DNA of 64,000 bases from Nostoc sp. TCL26-01 (GCF_013393945.1 NZ_CP040297.1:6228809-6292808); one strand, 5' to 3'. Positions 9,094 through 18,897 are shown, counted from the first letter of the stretch. Translations and numbers: made by a program. The notes: generated by a model from the sequence alone, not told the origin.

Positions 9094-9783
9094 ATAAAAA
9101 TTCCTTTGTGGTAACTCCTTTTTTTGCCAAAATGGAGTTGCGTATTAAGTTCTTAAGCTGTCATTATTTTCCTTAGTCAAGCCTGAATAAACCATCGTCG
9201 TTTCACTGAACTTGTTAGAGGATTGACTTTAGTATTCAGTATTTGTACGCATGATTTGCAGATGCTTTCTTTAACAGGCTTTTTTATTTTTTCAACAAAA
9301 AATACTTTATGTATGGTCTTGATTTTTGCCAATAAACTCAACTTTTTCTGCTGGAAAATACATACATAAGTTGGGCAATCAGTAATAAGTAATAGCTAAG
9401 AAGGTGCTTTTATTTGTACTGAGTTTTTCTAAAAATCAAGCACTAGTCCTATGACAGGTAGGAGGAAACTACCCTCTAGCTTTCTTGATAACTACTGTTT
9501 TTGAGCGCAAACGGTATTTTAACCATTTGTTCTGTTTGACTTATTTTTTTCTTAATCTTCAAATTTCAATATCTTATTTGCTAGCCAAGTTCTCTGATAG
9601 TGTTCCCGTCAAAGTCTCCATTGGGAATTTAGGTAATCCATACCTCTAGTTAGAGTGACATTGCTTCAGCAGCTGATGACTACAAACTTCAGAAACCGAG
9701 GATGGTATATCTACTCCCAAGCCACTTAACAGAGAGAACTTAAATAGCAGCAACACTCAAAACCCAGTAAAAATACATTAAAT
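9094..9783. other. 690-bp gene-free spacer between divergent sigF and the PhoX/GDPD fusion gene
   Basis: No convincing ORF, RNA gene or repeat family is visible. It is AT-rich and must contain promoters for both divergent genes. A small inverted repeat (GGTAGGAGGAAACTACC) sits near 9457. A loose pair of CTTAA-type octamers just upstream of 9784 is discussed under rejected items. Confidence 0.6.
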
Positions 9784-12700
9784 ATGGCCATCCAGAACGG
9801 AAAAACCACAGCATCTTCTTACGTTAATAACGTAAATAATTCAGATAATACAAAAATAGTACCTTTATTGACTGTGGGAGATGAAGTACCCTTACTACTG
9901 AGTACGTTTAGCTCCATTGAAGCACCCAAAACAGATGCTACAGAAAAATATGCCTTTACTGGTATACCCGATGGCACAGGAGCCAAGCAAGTAACTGTCA
10001 ATGGGAAAACTTATAATTACGTTTGGGTCAACCACGAGTTAGGTAGCAGTGTATCCACAGATATTTCTAGCACCTTCCCTGGGGAAAAAATTAATGGTGC
10101 TAGAGTTTCCCTCTTCGTTTTTGATGAAAGCTGGAATGTTATCGGTGGTAAAAATCTGATTCAAACCGCAGTAGACAGTACTGGTACTTACACCTTAAAC
10201 ACCACGACTGGTCTATATACTAACACGGCAGACTCAACCAAAACCCTAAGCTTTGATCGCTTCTGTTCTGCTTACCTTGCTGCATCTGGATTTGTTGATG
10301 CTAATGGGCAAGAAACTCCTATTTTCTTTGCTCCAGAAGAAGGCAGTGATAGAAGTCGGGGTTGGGCTGTCACACCAGATGGTACAGCAGTAGCAATAGA
10401 CGGACTAGGGCGCTACAGAAAAGAAAATGTACTCGCAGCTGCTCAATATCGAGCTGTCAATTCAGACAAGACGGTACTAATCTCGGCAGAAGATAATGCT
10501 GACGGTGAATTGTATTTGTGGGTAGGTACACAAACCGCCGAAGACCCCAATGGCTTTAAAAACGGAGATTTGTACGTCCTGAAAGTTGCTGACGCAGACT
10601 ATGAAGGGCAAGTCAGCGAAGGTATCAAGAAAGCGGCTACCTGGACAAAAGTTGATAAATCAGCTGTTTTCAACTCAGATGGTACACCAAAAGCCAGTGG
10701 AAATTCTGCTACTGACTCTAATGACTTAACTGACTTTGTAAATAGTGTAGGTAAATCCACCAACTTCCAACGCATTGAGGATATTGCCGAAGACCCCAGT
10801 AAACCAGGAACCTTTTATTTCGTCACAACTGGGACTAAAAACAAACCAGGAACAGTTGGGGCAAATCCTACCGACATTGCTGCAACTCCGGCGGAAGCAG
10901 AAAATCCCTATGGTAGACTCTATCGCTTTAGTTTAAACACCTCAGATCCTACAGCCGCGATTAGTGACTTTGAACTGCTGTTGACTGGTGGCGCGGGTAA
11001 AGGCAATAGCTACGACAACGTTACCGTCGATAAATCCGGCAAAATCCTGATTCAAGAGGATGAAACATCCTTCGGTGGCGAGCTGATGAAGGCTGAGAAC
11101 CGCGAAGCTTCTATCTATGCTTTTGACCCCACTACCAAAGCTATTACCCGTCAGTTTGCTTTAAATGAGGACGCTGCTGGTACTCAATTCAACAACCCTG
11201 ATGTTAAAGGCCAGTGGGAAAGTTCAGGCATTATTGAACTACCAGCCCAATCTTTACCAGGACAGGGTGCTTATCTGTTCGATGTGCAAGCTCATACTGT
11301 ACAAAATTCCCCCAGTTCCACCACTACTCTGAACGGTAATCATGCTGAAGGTGGTCAATTATTAGTTGCTCTACCTGTACCAAAAGTTGAGTTAGTTGGC
11401 TTTGCTTCTTTACCTGCTGATACCTTTAGCGACGGGCCAGCTTCTGGTAATGGTATTTCTGGCAATGGTAGAACAGGCCCCTTCCCAGGACAGCCAGTAC
11501 AGGGTTTTAGCGCTGTACAGTTCGCCAACAGTAACTCTTTCTACTTCCTCTCAGATAATGGCTACGGTGCTAAAAATAATAGTGCTGACTTCTTGTTACG
11601 TATCCAACGTCTAGACCCGAACTTTAAGGGAACCGAAAACGGCGATGGTAGCGTTAAGTTTTTAGACTATATCCAACTGTCTGATCCTAATAAGAAAGTT
11701 CCTTTCCAAATTGTCAATGAAGGGACTGCTGATAGATTACTGACTGGTGCAGACTTTGATGTCGAGTCCTTTGTCATTGATAAAGATGGTTCATTGTGGG
11801 TTGGTGAAGAGTTTGGCCCTTACCTACTCCACTTTGATGCTACTGGTAAGTTGTTAGAAGCGCCCATTGCGACACCTGACCGTTTCAAAACTCTAGATGG
11901 CACAGCACCAGAAGTCATAGGTCATAGAGGTGCGAGTGGCTATCGTCCTGAACACACCCTGGCTTCTTATCAATTGGCAATTGACAAAGGTGCTGATTTT
12001 ATTGAGCCTGATTTAGTTGTGACTAAAGATGGTGTGCTGATTGCGCGTCATGAACCTGCGTTGGCAGTTTTGAACGCTGATGGTAGTGTGAATCTGAGCA
12101 ATACAACCACAAATGTCTACCAAATTGCGAAGTTTGCCGATCGCAAAAAAACAGTCAGCTTAGATGGTACACAAATTACTGGTTGGTTTGCAGAAGATTT
12201 CACTTTAGCGGAAATCAAAGAATTACGCGCTGTAGAGCGTTTACCTTTCCGAGATCACTCTTTTGATGGTCAGTTTGAAATTCCGACTCTCAAGGAAATT
12301 ATTGACCTAGTGAAGAATGTCGAAGCGACGACAGGTAAAAAGATTGGTATCTATCCTGAAACTAAGCACCCGACATATTTTGCTCAAGAAGCTACTTATG
12401 TAGGTACAACAGAGAAAATCAATCGGAACATTAGTCAGATACTCATCGATACCCTCAAAGCTAATAACTTCACTGACCCCAGCCGTATTTACATCCAGTC
12501 CTTTGAAGTCGGTAATCTCAAACAGTTGCATGATGTGATCATGCCTGCTGCGGGAGTAGATATCCCACTTATTCAACTTTTGGATGCTGCTGATATTGAC
12601 ATCAACGGCAAGATTATCGAAAGTCAACCTTACGACTTGCAGGTTAGTGGTGATACCCGCACCTATGGCGACTTGCGGACTCCCACAGGTTTAGCTGATG

Positions 12701-14493
12701 TGGCTAAATACGCTGATGGTATTGGCCCTTGGAAGCGGATGATTGTCAGCGTCAAAGGTACTGATGCTAATGGTGATGGCGTAGCAGATGATATCAATGG
12801 GGATGGAGCTGTCAATGATGCTGATAAGACTTTATTACCTCCCACGACCTTAGTTCAAGATGCTCACAACGCCGGGTTGCTGGTTCATCCTTACACCTTC
12901 CGGGCTGAAGACCGGTACTTAGCCAAAGATTACACAGTTAATGGCAAAGGCAAGTTAGCACTGGAAATTCAGCAGTTCTATCAATTAGGTGTAGATGCCC
13001 TATTCTCAGACTTTCCCGATATTGCCGATCAAGTACGGGATCAACTCAGAGATAATCCTTTGTATAATGTAGTGCGATCGCCACAAAATCCTGATGTGCT
13101 TTCCGGAAATGCGATCGCTAATTTGGGCGCTTCTAAAGGCTTTGAAGGTGGCGCTATCAATGCCAGCAAAACCAAGCTGTATATGCTGTTGGAAGGGACT
13201 GTCCAAGGCGATACTCCTGGTGCTTTGCGGATTAACGAATTTGATCTTGCTAGCCACAAATACACAGATAAGAAGCTGTACTACAGACTGGATACTCCCG
13301 CAAATGCGATCGGTGATTTAGCTGTCATCAATGACAATGAATACCTGGTCATTGAACGGGATAATGGTCAAGGAGCCTCAGCTAAATTCAAGAAAATCTA
13401 CAAAATAGACCTGTCAAAAACCGACTCCAACGGTTTTGTGTCGAAAGAAGAAGTTGTGGACTTGTTGAATATCCAAGACCCCAACGACCTCAACGGTGAT
13501 GGTAAGACTACCTTCGACTTCCCATTCCAAACAATTGAAGATGTTTTAGTTGTTGACAAAAACACCATTTTGGTAGCTAATGACAACAACTATCCCTTCT
13601 CTACAGGTCGTCCAGGCAACGATCCACAAAATCCCAAAATCGACAACAATGAGATTCTGTTGTTGAAGTTGGATAAGCCCCTCAACCTGGCTCCCGGTTT
13701 AGGTCAGCCCAAAGCCGAAGACATTAAGTTTGGTTCCACCGGCAGTGATGACATTACAACTCAACCCAATCAAACCTTGTTGACAGGTGATGGTGCAGAC
13801 TTTGTTGAGTCGAATGGCAACAACACAATCAGCACAGGCAACGGTGATGATACTGTAGTTACAGGTAGCAACTCATCTGTATCCACTGGTAGTGGTAACG
13901 ATCAAATTGCGATCGGTGCTAATGGTCCAGCCAGCAACACCAATGCTGATGGTGGTAGCGGTGATGATGAAATTACCGTCGTTGAAGCCAATGGTAGCAA
14001 CAACCTGTTTGGTGGAGCCGGTGCTGACAGCTTGACTGTAGTCGAAGGTTCACGCCAATCATCCTTCGGTGGTTCTGGTAAAGACACCCTTACCAGCAAC
14101 GGTGACAAGAATCGTCTCTATGGCGGTTCTGGAGATGACAAGTTGTTCTCCAACGTCAATGACTCCCTGTTTGGTGGTGATGGTGATGACGTGCTATTTG
14201 CTGGTGCTGGCGGTGGTAATCGCTTGACTGGTGGTGCAGGAATTGATCAATTCTGGATTGCTAATGGCAGTCTACCTACGAGCAAGAATATCGTGGCTGA
14301 CTTCACTATTGGTGTTGACAAAATCGGATTGGGTGGAATTGGCGTAACTCAATTCAGTGCCTTAACTTTGGTGCAACAAGGTAGCGATACTTTAGTGAAG
14401 AGTGGAGCGACTGAGTTAGTTTCTTTACTAGGAATTACTTCTACTAATCTGACAGCTAGCGATTTCGTCTTCTCTGCTAGCGTTATCGGTTAG
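9784..14493 (+). CDS. Secreted multidomain phosphoesterase: PhoX-like + phytase-like esterase split by a GDPD domain + RTX-like C-terminus
   Basis: 1569 residues without an N-terminal signal peptide. Residues ~1-530 resemble PhoX/DUF839 proteins (FDRFCSAYLAA, RGWAVTPDGTAVAIDG, QRIEDIAEDPSKPGTFYFVT). From ~530 an esterase-like phytase domain begins (VGFASLPADTF, FSAVQF, DVESFVIDKDGSLWVGEEFG). At ~710 a glycerophosphodiester phosphodiesterase domain starts with VIGHRGASGYRPEHT, IEPDLVVTKDG and ARHEP, carrying the expected His/Glu/Asp/His residues. It runs to ~1090, after which phytase-like sequence resumes (SKGFEGGAINASKTKLYMLL, IEDVLVV). Residues 1318-1569 are glycine/aspartate-rich, Ca-binding-like repeats plus a terminal domain typical of type I secretion substrates. 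Likely an extracellular scavenger of organic phosphate. Confidence 0.85.
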   Translation: MAIQNGKTTASSYVNNVNNSDNTKIVPLLTVGDEVPLLLSTFSSIEAPKTDATEKYAFTGIPDGTGAKQVTVNGKTYNYVWVNHELGSSVSTDISSTFPGEKINGARVSLFVFDESWNVIGGKNLIQTAVDSTGTYTLNTTTGLYTNTADSTKTLSFDRFCSAYLAASGFVDANGQETPIFFAPEEGSDRSRGWAVTPDGTAVAIDGLGRYRKENVLAAAQYRAVNSDKTVLISAEDNADGELYLWVGTQTAEDPNGFKNGDLYVLKVADADYEGQVSEGIKKAATWTKVDKSAVFNSDGTPKASGNSATDSNDLTDFVNSVGKSTNFQRIEDIAEDPSKPGTFYFVTTGTKNKPGTVGANPTDIAATPAEAENPYGRLYRFSLNTSDPTAAISDFELLLTGGAGKGNSYDNVTVDKSGKILIQEDETSFGGELMKAENREASIYAFDPTTKAITRQFALNEDAAGTQFNNPDVKGQWESSGIIELPAQSLPGQGAYLFDVQAHTVQNSPSSTTTLNGNHAEGGQLLVALPVPKVELVGFASLPADTFSDGPASGNGISGNGRTGPFPGQPVQGFSAVQFANSNSFYFLSDNGYGAKNNSADFLLRIQRLDPNFKGTENGDGSVKFLDYIQLSDPNKKVPFQIVNEGTADRLLTGADFDVESFVIDKDGSLWVGEEFGPYLLHFDATGKLLEAPIATPDRFKTLDGTAPEVIGHRGASGYRPEHTLASYQLAIDKGADFIEPDLVVTKDGVLIARHEPALAVLNADGSVNLSNTTTNVYQIAKFADRKKTVSLDGTQITGWFAEDFTLAEIKELRAVERLPFRDHSFDGQFEIPTLKEIIDLVKNVEATTGKKIGIYPETKHPTYFAQEATYVGTTEKINRNISQILIDTLKANNFTDPSRIYIQSFEVGNLKQLHDVIMPAAGVDIPLIQLLDAADIDINGKIIESQPYDLQVSGDTRTYGDLRTPTGLADVAKYADGIGPWKRMIVSVKGTDANGDGVADDINGDGAVNDADKTLLPPTTLVQDAHNAGLLVHPYTFRAEDRYLAKDYTVNGKGKLALEIQQFYQLGVDALFSDFPDIADQVRDQLRDNPLYNVVRSPQNPDVLSGNAIANLGASKGFEGGAINASKTKLYMLLEGTVQGDTPGALRINEFDLASHKYTDKKLYYRLDTPANAIGDLAVINDNEYLVIERDNGQGASAKFKKIYKIDLSKTDSNGFVSKEEVVDLLNIQDPNDLNGDGKTTFDFPFQTIEDVLVVDKNTILVANDNNYPFSTGRPGNDPQNPKIDNNEILLLKLDKPLNLAPGLGQPKAEDIKFGSTGSDDITTQPNQTLLTGDGADFVESNGNNTISTGNGDDTVVTGSNSSVSTGSGNDQIAIGANGPASNTNADGGSGDDEITVVEANGSNNLFGGAGADSLTVVEGSRQSSFGGSGKDTLTSNGDKNRLYGGSGDDKLFSNVNDSLFGGDGDDVLFAGAGGGNRLTGGAGIDQFWIANGSLPTSKNIVADFTIGVDKIGLGGIGVTQFSALTLVQQGSDTLVKSGATELVSLLGITSTNLTASDFVFSASVIG
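13786..14477 (+). repeat. 692-bp duplicated C-terminal module, copy A
   Basis: This block aligns without gaps to 17160-17851. I count about nine mismatches in 692 bases by eye, and roughly 530 bases in the middle look identical. It encodes the Gly/Asp/Asn-rich repeat region (motifs such as GGSGDD, GGAGADS, GGDGDD) and the terminal VADFTIGVDKIGLGGIG domain. Confidence 0.95.
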
Positions 14494-14522
14494 GCATGAT
14501 GAAAGTTCATTTTTAAAGTCAG

Positions 14523-14855
14523 TTAATTTCCACTGATTTCTGAAGGCGGGGTAGTATTGCTATCCCGCTTTTTATATTTTTCAGGAGTTTTTTCCAGATA
14601 ATCTATCTCCCCAGACATACTTATCACTGAAACAAGCTGATTATTTGAAAAAATTAACTTTTTTATAATCTTTTCTAAATCTTCAACAATTATTTTTTGT
14701 GAGTAACCAAAAGTAGATGAACTATCCACACTAATTGGATGTATAGGATTATTACTTGATTTTTGAACAGATACGTAGTGGCGTGGCAAGACTAAAATAG
14801 TGCAATAGTAGAGTGCGTTGTTGCGTACTCCTTCGGAGAACCCGCAGGGTAGCAT
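14523..14855 (-). pseudogene. Doubtful 110-codon ORF, partly made of repeat DNA
   Basis: The first ~27 codons are read from the nested repeat element starting at 14775, and the last codons cross the terminator at 14546. The middle (VEDLEKIIKKLIFSNNQLV, SMSGEIDYLEKTPEKYKKR) looks protein-like. It could be the remnant of a small gene whose 5' end was replaced by a repeat insertion, or chance. I do not recognise it. Confidence 0.25.
14546..14574 (+). terminator. Rho-independent terminator of the PhoX/GDPD gene
   Basis: A 9-bp stem, GCGGGGTAG with CTATCCCGC (one G-T pair), closes a 5-base loop and is followed by TTTTTA. It lies 53 bp after the stop codon of the 9784-14493 gene. Confidence 0.85.
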
Positions 14856-14954
14856 AACGCACCGCCAATGAGATTAAGACGGTGCGTTACTTCGTTAACG
14901 CACCCTACAAAAATAAAAATATATCGCCACATTTAAAGCTTGCCATGCCACTAC
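14775..14954. mobile_element. Nested MITE-like elements
   Basis: Outer inverted ends GTAGTGGCGTGGCAAG (14775-14790) and CTTGCCATGCCACTAC (14939-14954) enclose an inner element (14808-14908). The inner ends are GTAGAGTGCGTTG and TAACGCACCCTAC, and it contains a second GGTGCGTTAC. The inner family recurs at 44467-44574 and 59442-59518. The remaining part of the 14494-15188 gap shows no gene. Confidence 0.75.
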
Positions 14955-15188
14955 ATATACTTAGATTTTTTGTGTAAGCACAGGCTACGCCAACAGAAAT
15001 CAAATCGGATTCCTATAGATTTTAAGCATTTTGTAGCCGATTACAAATAATGGTTCTGTGGTCAAAAATTTGCAGTGCGGATTTGGGAGTAATTAATAAC
15101 AGTAATTAGTAACCTAATTTTCTGATTCTCCACAGATACACAAATGCTGCGATTAGGCAAACAGCAAGATATTTAGGGAGTAGTTGGT

Positions 15189-17855
15189 ATGACTGATACA
15201 AATGGCAACGCTAAAAACGTCATTATTTTTGTTGCAGATGGATTGCGTCACGGTTCTGTCAATCCTGTTGATACCCCAACTTTATACAGCATCCGTCAGC
15301 AGGGAGTGAGTTTTACTAATAGTCATTCACTGTTTCCTACATTTACCACACCGAATGCTTCGGCGATCGCCACAGGACATTACCTGGGTGACACTGGTGA
15401 TTTCAGTAACACTATTTATAGTGGCTTTCCTACTCCTAATGCTAATGGCAGCGTCACGCCATTTATTGAAAATAATGCTGTTCTGGGTGATATCGATGAA
15501 AAGTTTCCCGGTAACAACTTTTTGGATGAAGATTCTCTGCTATCTTATGCGCGATCGCAGGGTTTTAACACAGCCGCAATTGGTAAGTTAGGGCCAGTTG
15601 CTATCCAAGATGTCACCCAAGTTAACCGAGAAGGTGGGACTGCGGGGAATATTCCCATCCCCAAGACTGTCATTATTGATGATCGCACAGGTGCAGCACC
15701 TAATCCTGTAACAGGCTCCCCCCAAGCTGTACCACTTGACCCGGATATTATCGCTCGTTTACAGGCGGCTGGCTTACCAACAACCACCCCTAGTAGAGGC
15801 GCAAATGGTGTTTCTGGCAATAATACAACTCCAGGAACTACAGTTGCGAATGTTGACCAACAAAAGTTTTTTATCGATGCCACAACTAAAGCAGTTCTAC
15901 CCGAATTTCAGGATGAGGGTCAACCATTCGCTCTAGTTTACTGGTCAAGAGACCCTGATGGTAGTCAACACAATCAAGGTGATAGCCTCAATAGCCTCAC
16001 CCCAGGTATTAATGGGGACACTTCCAAAGCTGGTGTCAAGAATGCTGATGATAACTTAAAGCAACTTCTCGACTACCTCAAAAGTACAGGTTTAGACAAG
16101 ACTACTGATGTTTTTATCACCTCTGACCACGGTTTTTCTACCATCAGTAAACAAGCGATTGATAACCAAGGTACAAAAACTAACAGTTATGCGGCTACGC
16201 TAACCTACGCTGGTGTCAATCAAGGATTTCTCCCACCGGGTTTTGTGGCCATTGATTTAGCTCATGATTTAGGTCTAACCTTATATGATCCTGATAAAAA
16301 TACAGTCGCGCCTCTAGACATCAATAATATTCAGTATGCTGTTGTTGATCCCACACAAGGTCAACGTCCTACGGCTGGGAATGGTGTCATTGGTGGTACA
16401 GGCAAGATTGTTAATGGTCAGCTTGACACGGGTACGAAGGTGATTGTAGCTGCCAATGGCGGCTCTGATTTGATTTACCTGCCGAACAACGACGTTAACT
16501 TAGCTAAACAGGTAGTAAATTTCCTCTCGCAAAAAGATTACATTAGTGGGATTTTTGTCAACGATGCTTTTGGTTCCATTCCCGGAACTTTACCACTAAG
16601 CGCCATTGGTTTAAAAGGTGATGCGAAAACACCAGTACCATCGATTATTATCAATTTCAAAACCTTTAGCACAGACCCAAGTAACCCTAACAATCCCCAA
16701 GCTGAAGTAGAGATTGCTGATACAGGATTGCAACAAGGACAGGGTATGCACGGTAGCTTTGGTCGAGGCGATACTTTCAATAATATGGAAGCTATTGGCC
16801 CTGACTTCAAGACGGGTTATGTAGACTCTGCGCCTGTGAGTAATGCTGATGTCACGACCACACTAGCCCACATTTTAGGATGGAACATACCTAGCAATGG
16901 TGATTTAAAAGGCCGGGTGATTACAGAGTCACTGGTGGGAAGTCCTGACAGCGTTGCTTATACTTCTGGCACTTTGACCTCAGAACCAGCTAGCAACGGT
17001 CAAACCACTATTTTGAATTATCAGACTGTGGGCAATACTCCCTACTTTACAGCTGCGGGGTTTAGCGATCGCACTGTGGGATTAAACCCCTTAGATGTGG
17101 AGTTTGGTACTACTAATAGTGATGATATCTCTCTCAAATCAGGACAAATCCTCTTTTCTGGTGATGGTGCAGACTTTGTTGAGTCGAATGGCAACAACAC
17201 AATCATTACAGGCAACGGTGATGATACTGTAGTTACAGGTAGCAACTCATCTGTATCCACTGGTAGTGGTAACGATCAAATTGCGATCGGTGCTAATGGT
17301 CCAGCCAGCAACACCAATGCTGATGGTGGTAGCGGTGATGATGAAATTACCGTCGTTGAAGCCAATGGTAGCAACAACCTGTTTGGTGGAGCCGGTGCTG
17401 ACAGCTTGACTGTAGTCGAAGGTTCACGCCAATCATCCTTCGGTGGTTCTGGTAAAGACACCCTTACCAGCAACGGTGACAAGAATCGTCTCTATGGCGG
17501 TTCTGGAGATGACAAGTTGTTCTCCAACGTCAATGACTCCCTGTTTGGTGGTGATGGTGATGACGTGCTATTTGCTGGTGCTGGCGGTGGTAATCGCTTG
17601 ACTGGTGGTGCAGGAATTGATCAATTCTGGATTGCTAATGGCAGTCTACCTACGAGCAAGAATATCGTGGCTGACTTCACTATTGGTGTTGACAAAATCG
17701 GATTGGGTGGAATTGGCGTAACTCAATTCAGTGCTTTAACTTTGGTGCAACAAGGTAGCGATACTTTAGTGAAGAGTGGCGCGACTGAGTTAGTTTCTCT
17801 GCTAGGAATTACTTCTACCACTTTGACAGCTAGCGATTTCGTCTTCTCTGCATAG
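15189..17855 (+). CDS. Secreted type I phosphodiesterase/nucleotide pyrophosphatase (alkaline phosphatase superfamily) with RTX-like C-terminus
   Basis: 888 residues. The catalytic domain (residues ~10-610) has the metal-site aspartate in IIFVADGLRHG and the nucleophilic threonine in FPTFTTPNASAIATGHY. The remaining ligands are in YWSRDPDGSQHNQGD, ITSDHGFSTI and GMHGSFGRGD, so all the expected residues appear intact. The last ~230 residues are the same module as in the protein encoded at 9784 and lack only its last few residues. There is no signal peptide, so type I export is likely. The substrate is unknown; nucleotides or phosphodiesters are inferred from the family. GGAG ahead of ATG 15189 is a plausible ribosome site. 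Confidence 0.88.
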   Translation: MTDTNGNAKNVIIFVADGLRHGSVNPVDTPTLYSIRQQGVSFTNSHSLFPTFTTPNASAIATGHYLGDTGDFSNTIYSGFPTPNANGSVTPFIENNAVLGDIDEKFPGNNFLDEDSLLSYARSQGFNTAAIGKLGPVAIQDVTQVNREGGTAGNIPIPKTVIIDDRTGAAPNPVTGSPQAVPLDPDIIARLQAAGLPTTTPSRGANGVSGNNTTPGTTVANVDQQKFFIDATTKAVLPEFQDEGQPFALVYWSRDPDGSQHNQGDSLNSLTPGINGDTSKAGVKNADDNLKQLLDYLKSTGLDKTTDVFITSDHGFSTISKQAIDNQGTKTNSYAATLTYAGVNQGFLPPGFVAIDLAHDLGLTLYDPDKNTVAPLDINNIQYAVVDPTQGQRPTAGNGVIGGTGKIVNGQLDTGTKVIVAANGGSDLIYLPNNDVNLAKQVVNFLSQKDYISGIFVNDAFGSIPGTLPLSAIGLKGDAKTPVPSIIINFKTFSTDPSNPNNPQAEVEIADTGLQQGQGMHGSFGRGDTFNNMEAIGPDFKTGYVDSAPVSNADVTTTLAHILGWNIPSNGDLKGRVITESLVGSPDSVAYTSGTLTSEPASNGQTTILNYQTVGNTPYFTAAGFSDRTVGLNPLDVEFGTTNSDDISLKSGQILFSGDGADFVESNGNNTIITGNGDDTVVTGSNSSVSTGSGNDQIAIGANGPASNTNADGGSGDDEITVVEANGSNNLFGGAGADSLTVVEGSRQSSFGGSGKDTLTSNGDKNRLYGGSGDDKLFSNVNDSLFGGDGDDVLFAGAGGGNRLTGGAGIDQFWIANGSLPTSKNIVADFTIGVDKIGLGGIGVTQFSALTLVQQGSDTLVKSGATELVSLLGITSTTLTASDFVFSA
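17160..17851 (+). repeat. 692-bp duplicated C-terminal module, copy B
   Basis: Gap-free counterpart of 13786-14477 (offset 3,374 bp). The few differences cluster at both ends: AGC/ATT near the start and the last ~120 bp, where most are silent. This pattern suggests gene conversion or a recent copy. Confidence 0.95.
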
Positions 17856-17902
17856 TTTAGTTGATTTTACCCTGATTGTTAAATAAATATACTTTAATCT
17901 TT

Positions 17903-17936
17903 AGCCCAAAATGTGTTATAATTTGGGCTATTTTTA
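17903..17936 (+). terminator. Rho-independent terminator of the phosphodiesterase gene
   Basis: The stem AGCCCAAA/TTTGGGCT, with an 11-base AT-rich loop, is followed by ATTTTTAT. It sits 48 bp after the stop codon. Confidence 0.85.
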
Positions 17937-18119
17937 TCTATTTTAACAATCCCATTTCTCTTATATGTTGAGTGTGGCAGAGCGTAACTCAAAAATCATC
18001 TTGGGTTTCATTGCGTTACACCCAAACTACTATGTAATTCCTGATGACATTTGTAATTTTGATTTTAAATTGTTTAATGCCTACAATCTATTTAAAATCT
18101 GCATCTGCCTATACAGCTC

Positions 18120-18842
18120 ATGTTAAACTACAACCCGTTACATTGTTTGCCATCTTCCGAAGAACTGCCTGACTCTGAGGATATACCTGTGGATAATGAA
18201 CTACAAGATTTAATTCCTAGTTTACTTAAAGCTTCACTAGCTTTAGTTTGGTCAGACCGTTGGGATTGGTTGTTTGGTATTAACTTGGGTATATATTACG
18301 ACCCAAAAAAACCAGCTATTGTCCCTGATGGATTGCTCAGTGTAGATGTTAATCGCTTTATTGATGGAGATTTGCGCTTCAGTTATGTTTTGTGGGAAGA
18401 AAAAAAACCGCCGATTTTAGTCTTAGAGGTAGCTTCGCAAAAACATCTGGAAGAATACACCACCAAACAAGAATCCTATGCCAAAGAATTAGGAGTTTTG
18501 TATTACGTTATATACAATCCTTTTCGTCGGAAAAAATCTCCTTTGGAGGTTTATCGATTAGAAAATGGCGAATATATCCTGATGTCAGGAAATCCCGTTT
18601 GGCTACCTGAAGTTGGTTTAGGAATTGGACGAGAACGGGGCATTTATCAAGGTATAGCAAGGGAGTGGTTATATTGGTATGACGAACAAGAACAAAGAAT
18701 ACTCACACCCGAAGAACGGATGATTGAGGCAGAACAACGAGCTATTTTAGAAGCACAGCAGCGTTTAGAAGCAGAACAAGAAGTCCAAACGCTAAGAGAA
18801 AGGTTGAAAGCTTTGGGTTTTGAGCCGGAAACGACGGTTTAA
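18120..18842 (+). CDS. Uma2 family protein with C-terminal coiled coil, copy 3
   Basis: 240 residues. The Uma2 core has VPDGLLSV (acidic residue), ILVLEVASQKHLEE (Glu) and KQESYAKELGVLYYVIYNP (Lys/Tyr helix and strand). After residue ~190 a Glu/Gln/Arg-rich helix (EERMIEAEQRAILEAQQRL and on to TLRERLKALGFEPE) should form a coiled coil. This longer subtype is common in Nostocales. It follows the secreted phosphodiesterase after a terminator, so it is a separate transcription unit. Function unknown. Confidence 0.88.
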   Translation: MLNYNPLHCLPSSEELPDSEDIPVDNELQDLIPSLLKASLALVWSDRWDWLFGINLGIYYDPKKPAIVPDGLLSVDVNRFIDGDLRFSYVLWEEKKPPILVLEVASQKHLEEYTTKQESYAKELGVLYYVIYNPFRRKKSPLEVYRLENGEYILMSGNPVWLPEVGLGIGRERGIYQGIAREWLYWYDEQEQRILTPEERMIEAEQRAILEAQQRLEAEQEVQTLRERLKALGFEPETTV

Positions 18843-18897
18843 TGAGTGATGAGTGTTGAGTGATGAGTGCTGAGTGCTGAGTGATGAGTGCTGAGTA
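18843..18897. repeat. STRR array (GAGTGAT / GAGTGCT units)
   Basis: About seven tandem heptamer-like units GAGTGATGAGTGCTGAGTGCT begin at the stop codon of the Uma2 gene (first 20 bases of pattern: GAGTGATGAGTGCTGAGTGC). They are the same type as the arrays at 37180, 39001 and 54580. Confidence 0.85.

Noticed and set aside
9725..9746. Possible Pho box (two CTTAA-type octamers) before the PhoX/GDPD fusion gene
   Set aside because: The repeat spacing is 14 bp rather than the 11 bp of known cyanobacterial Pho boxes; only two poor units.
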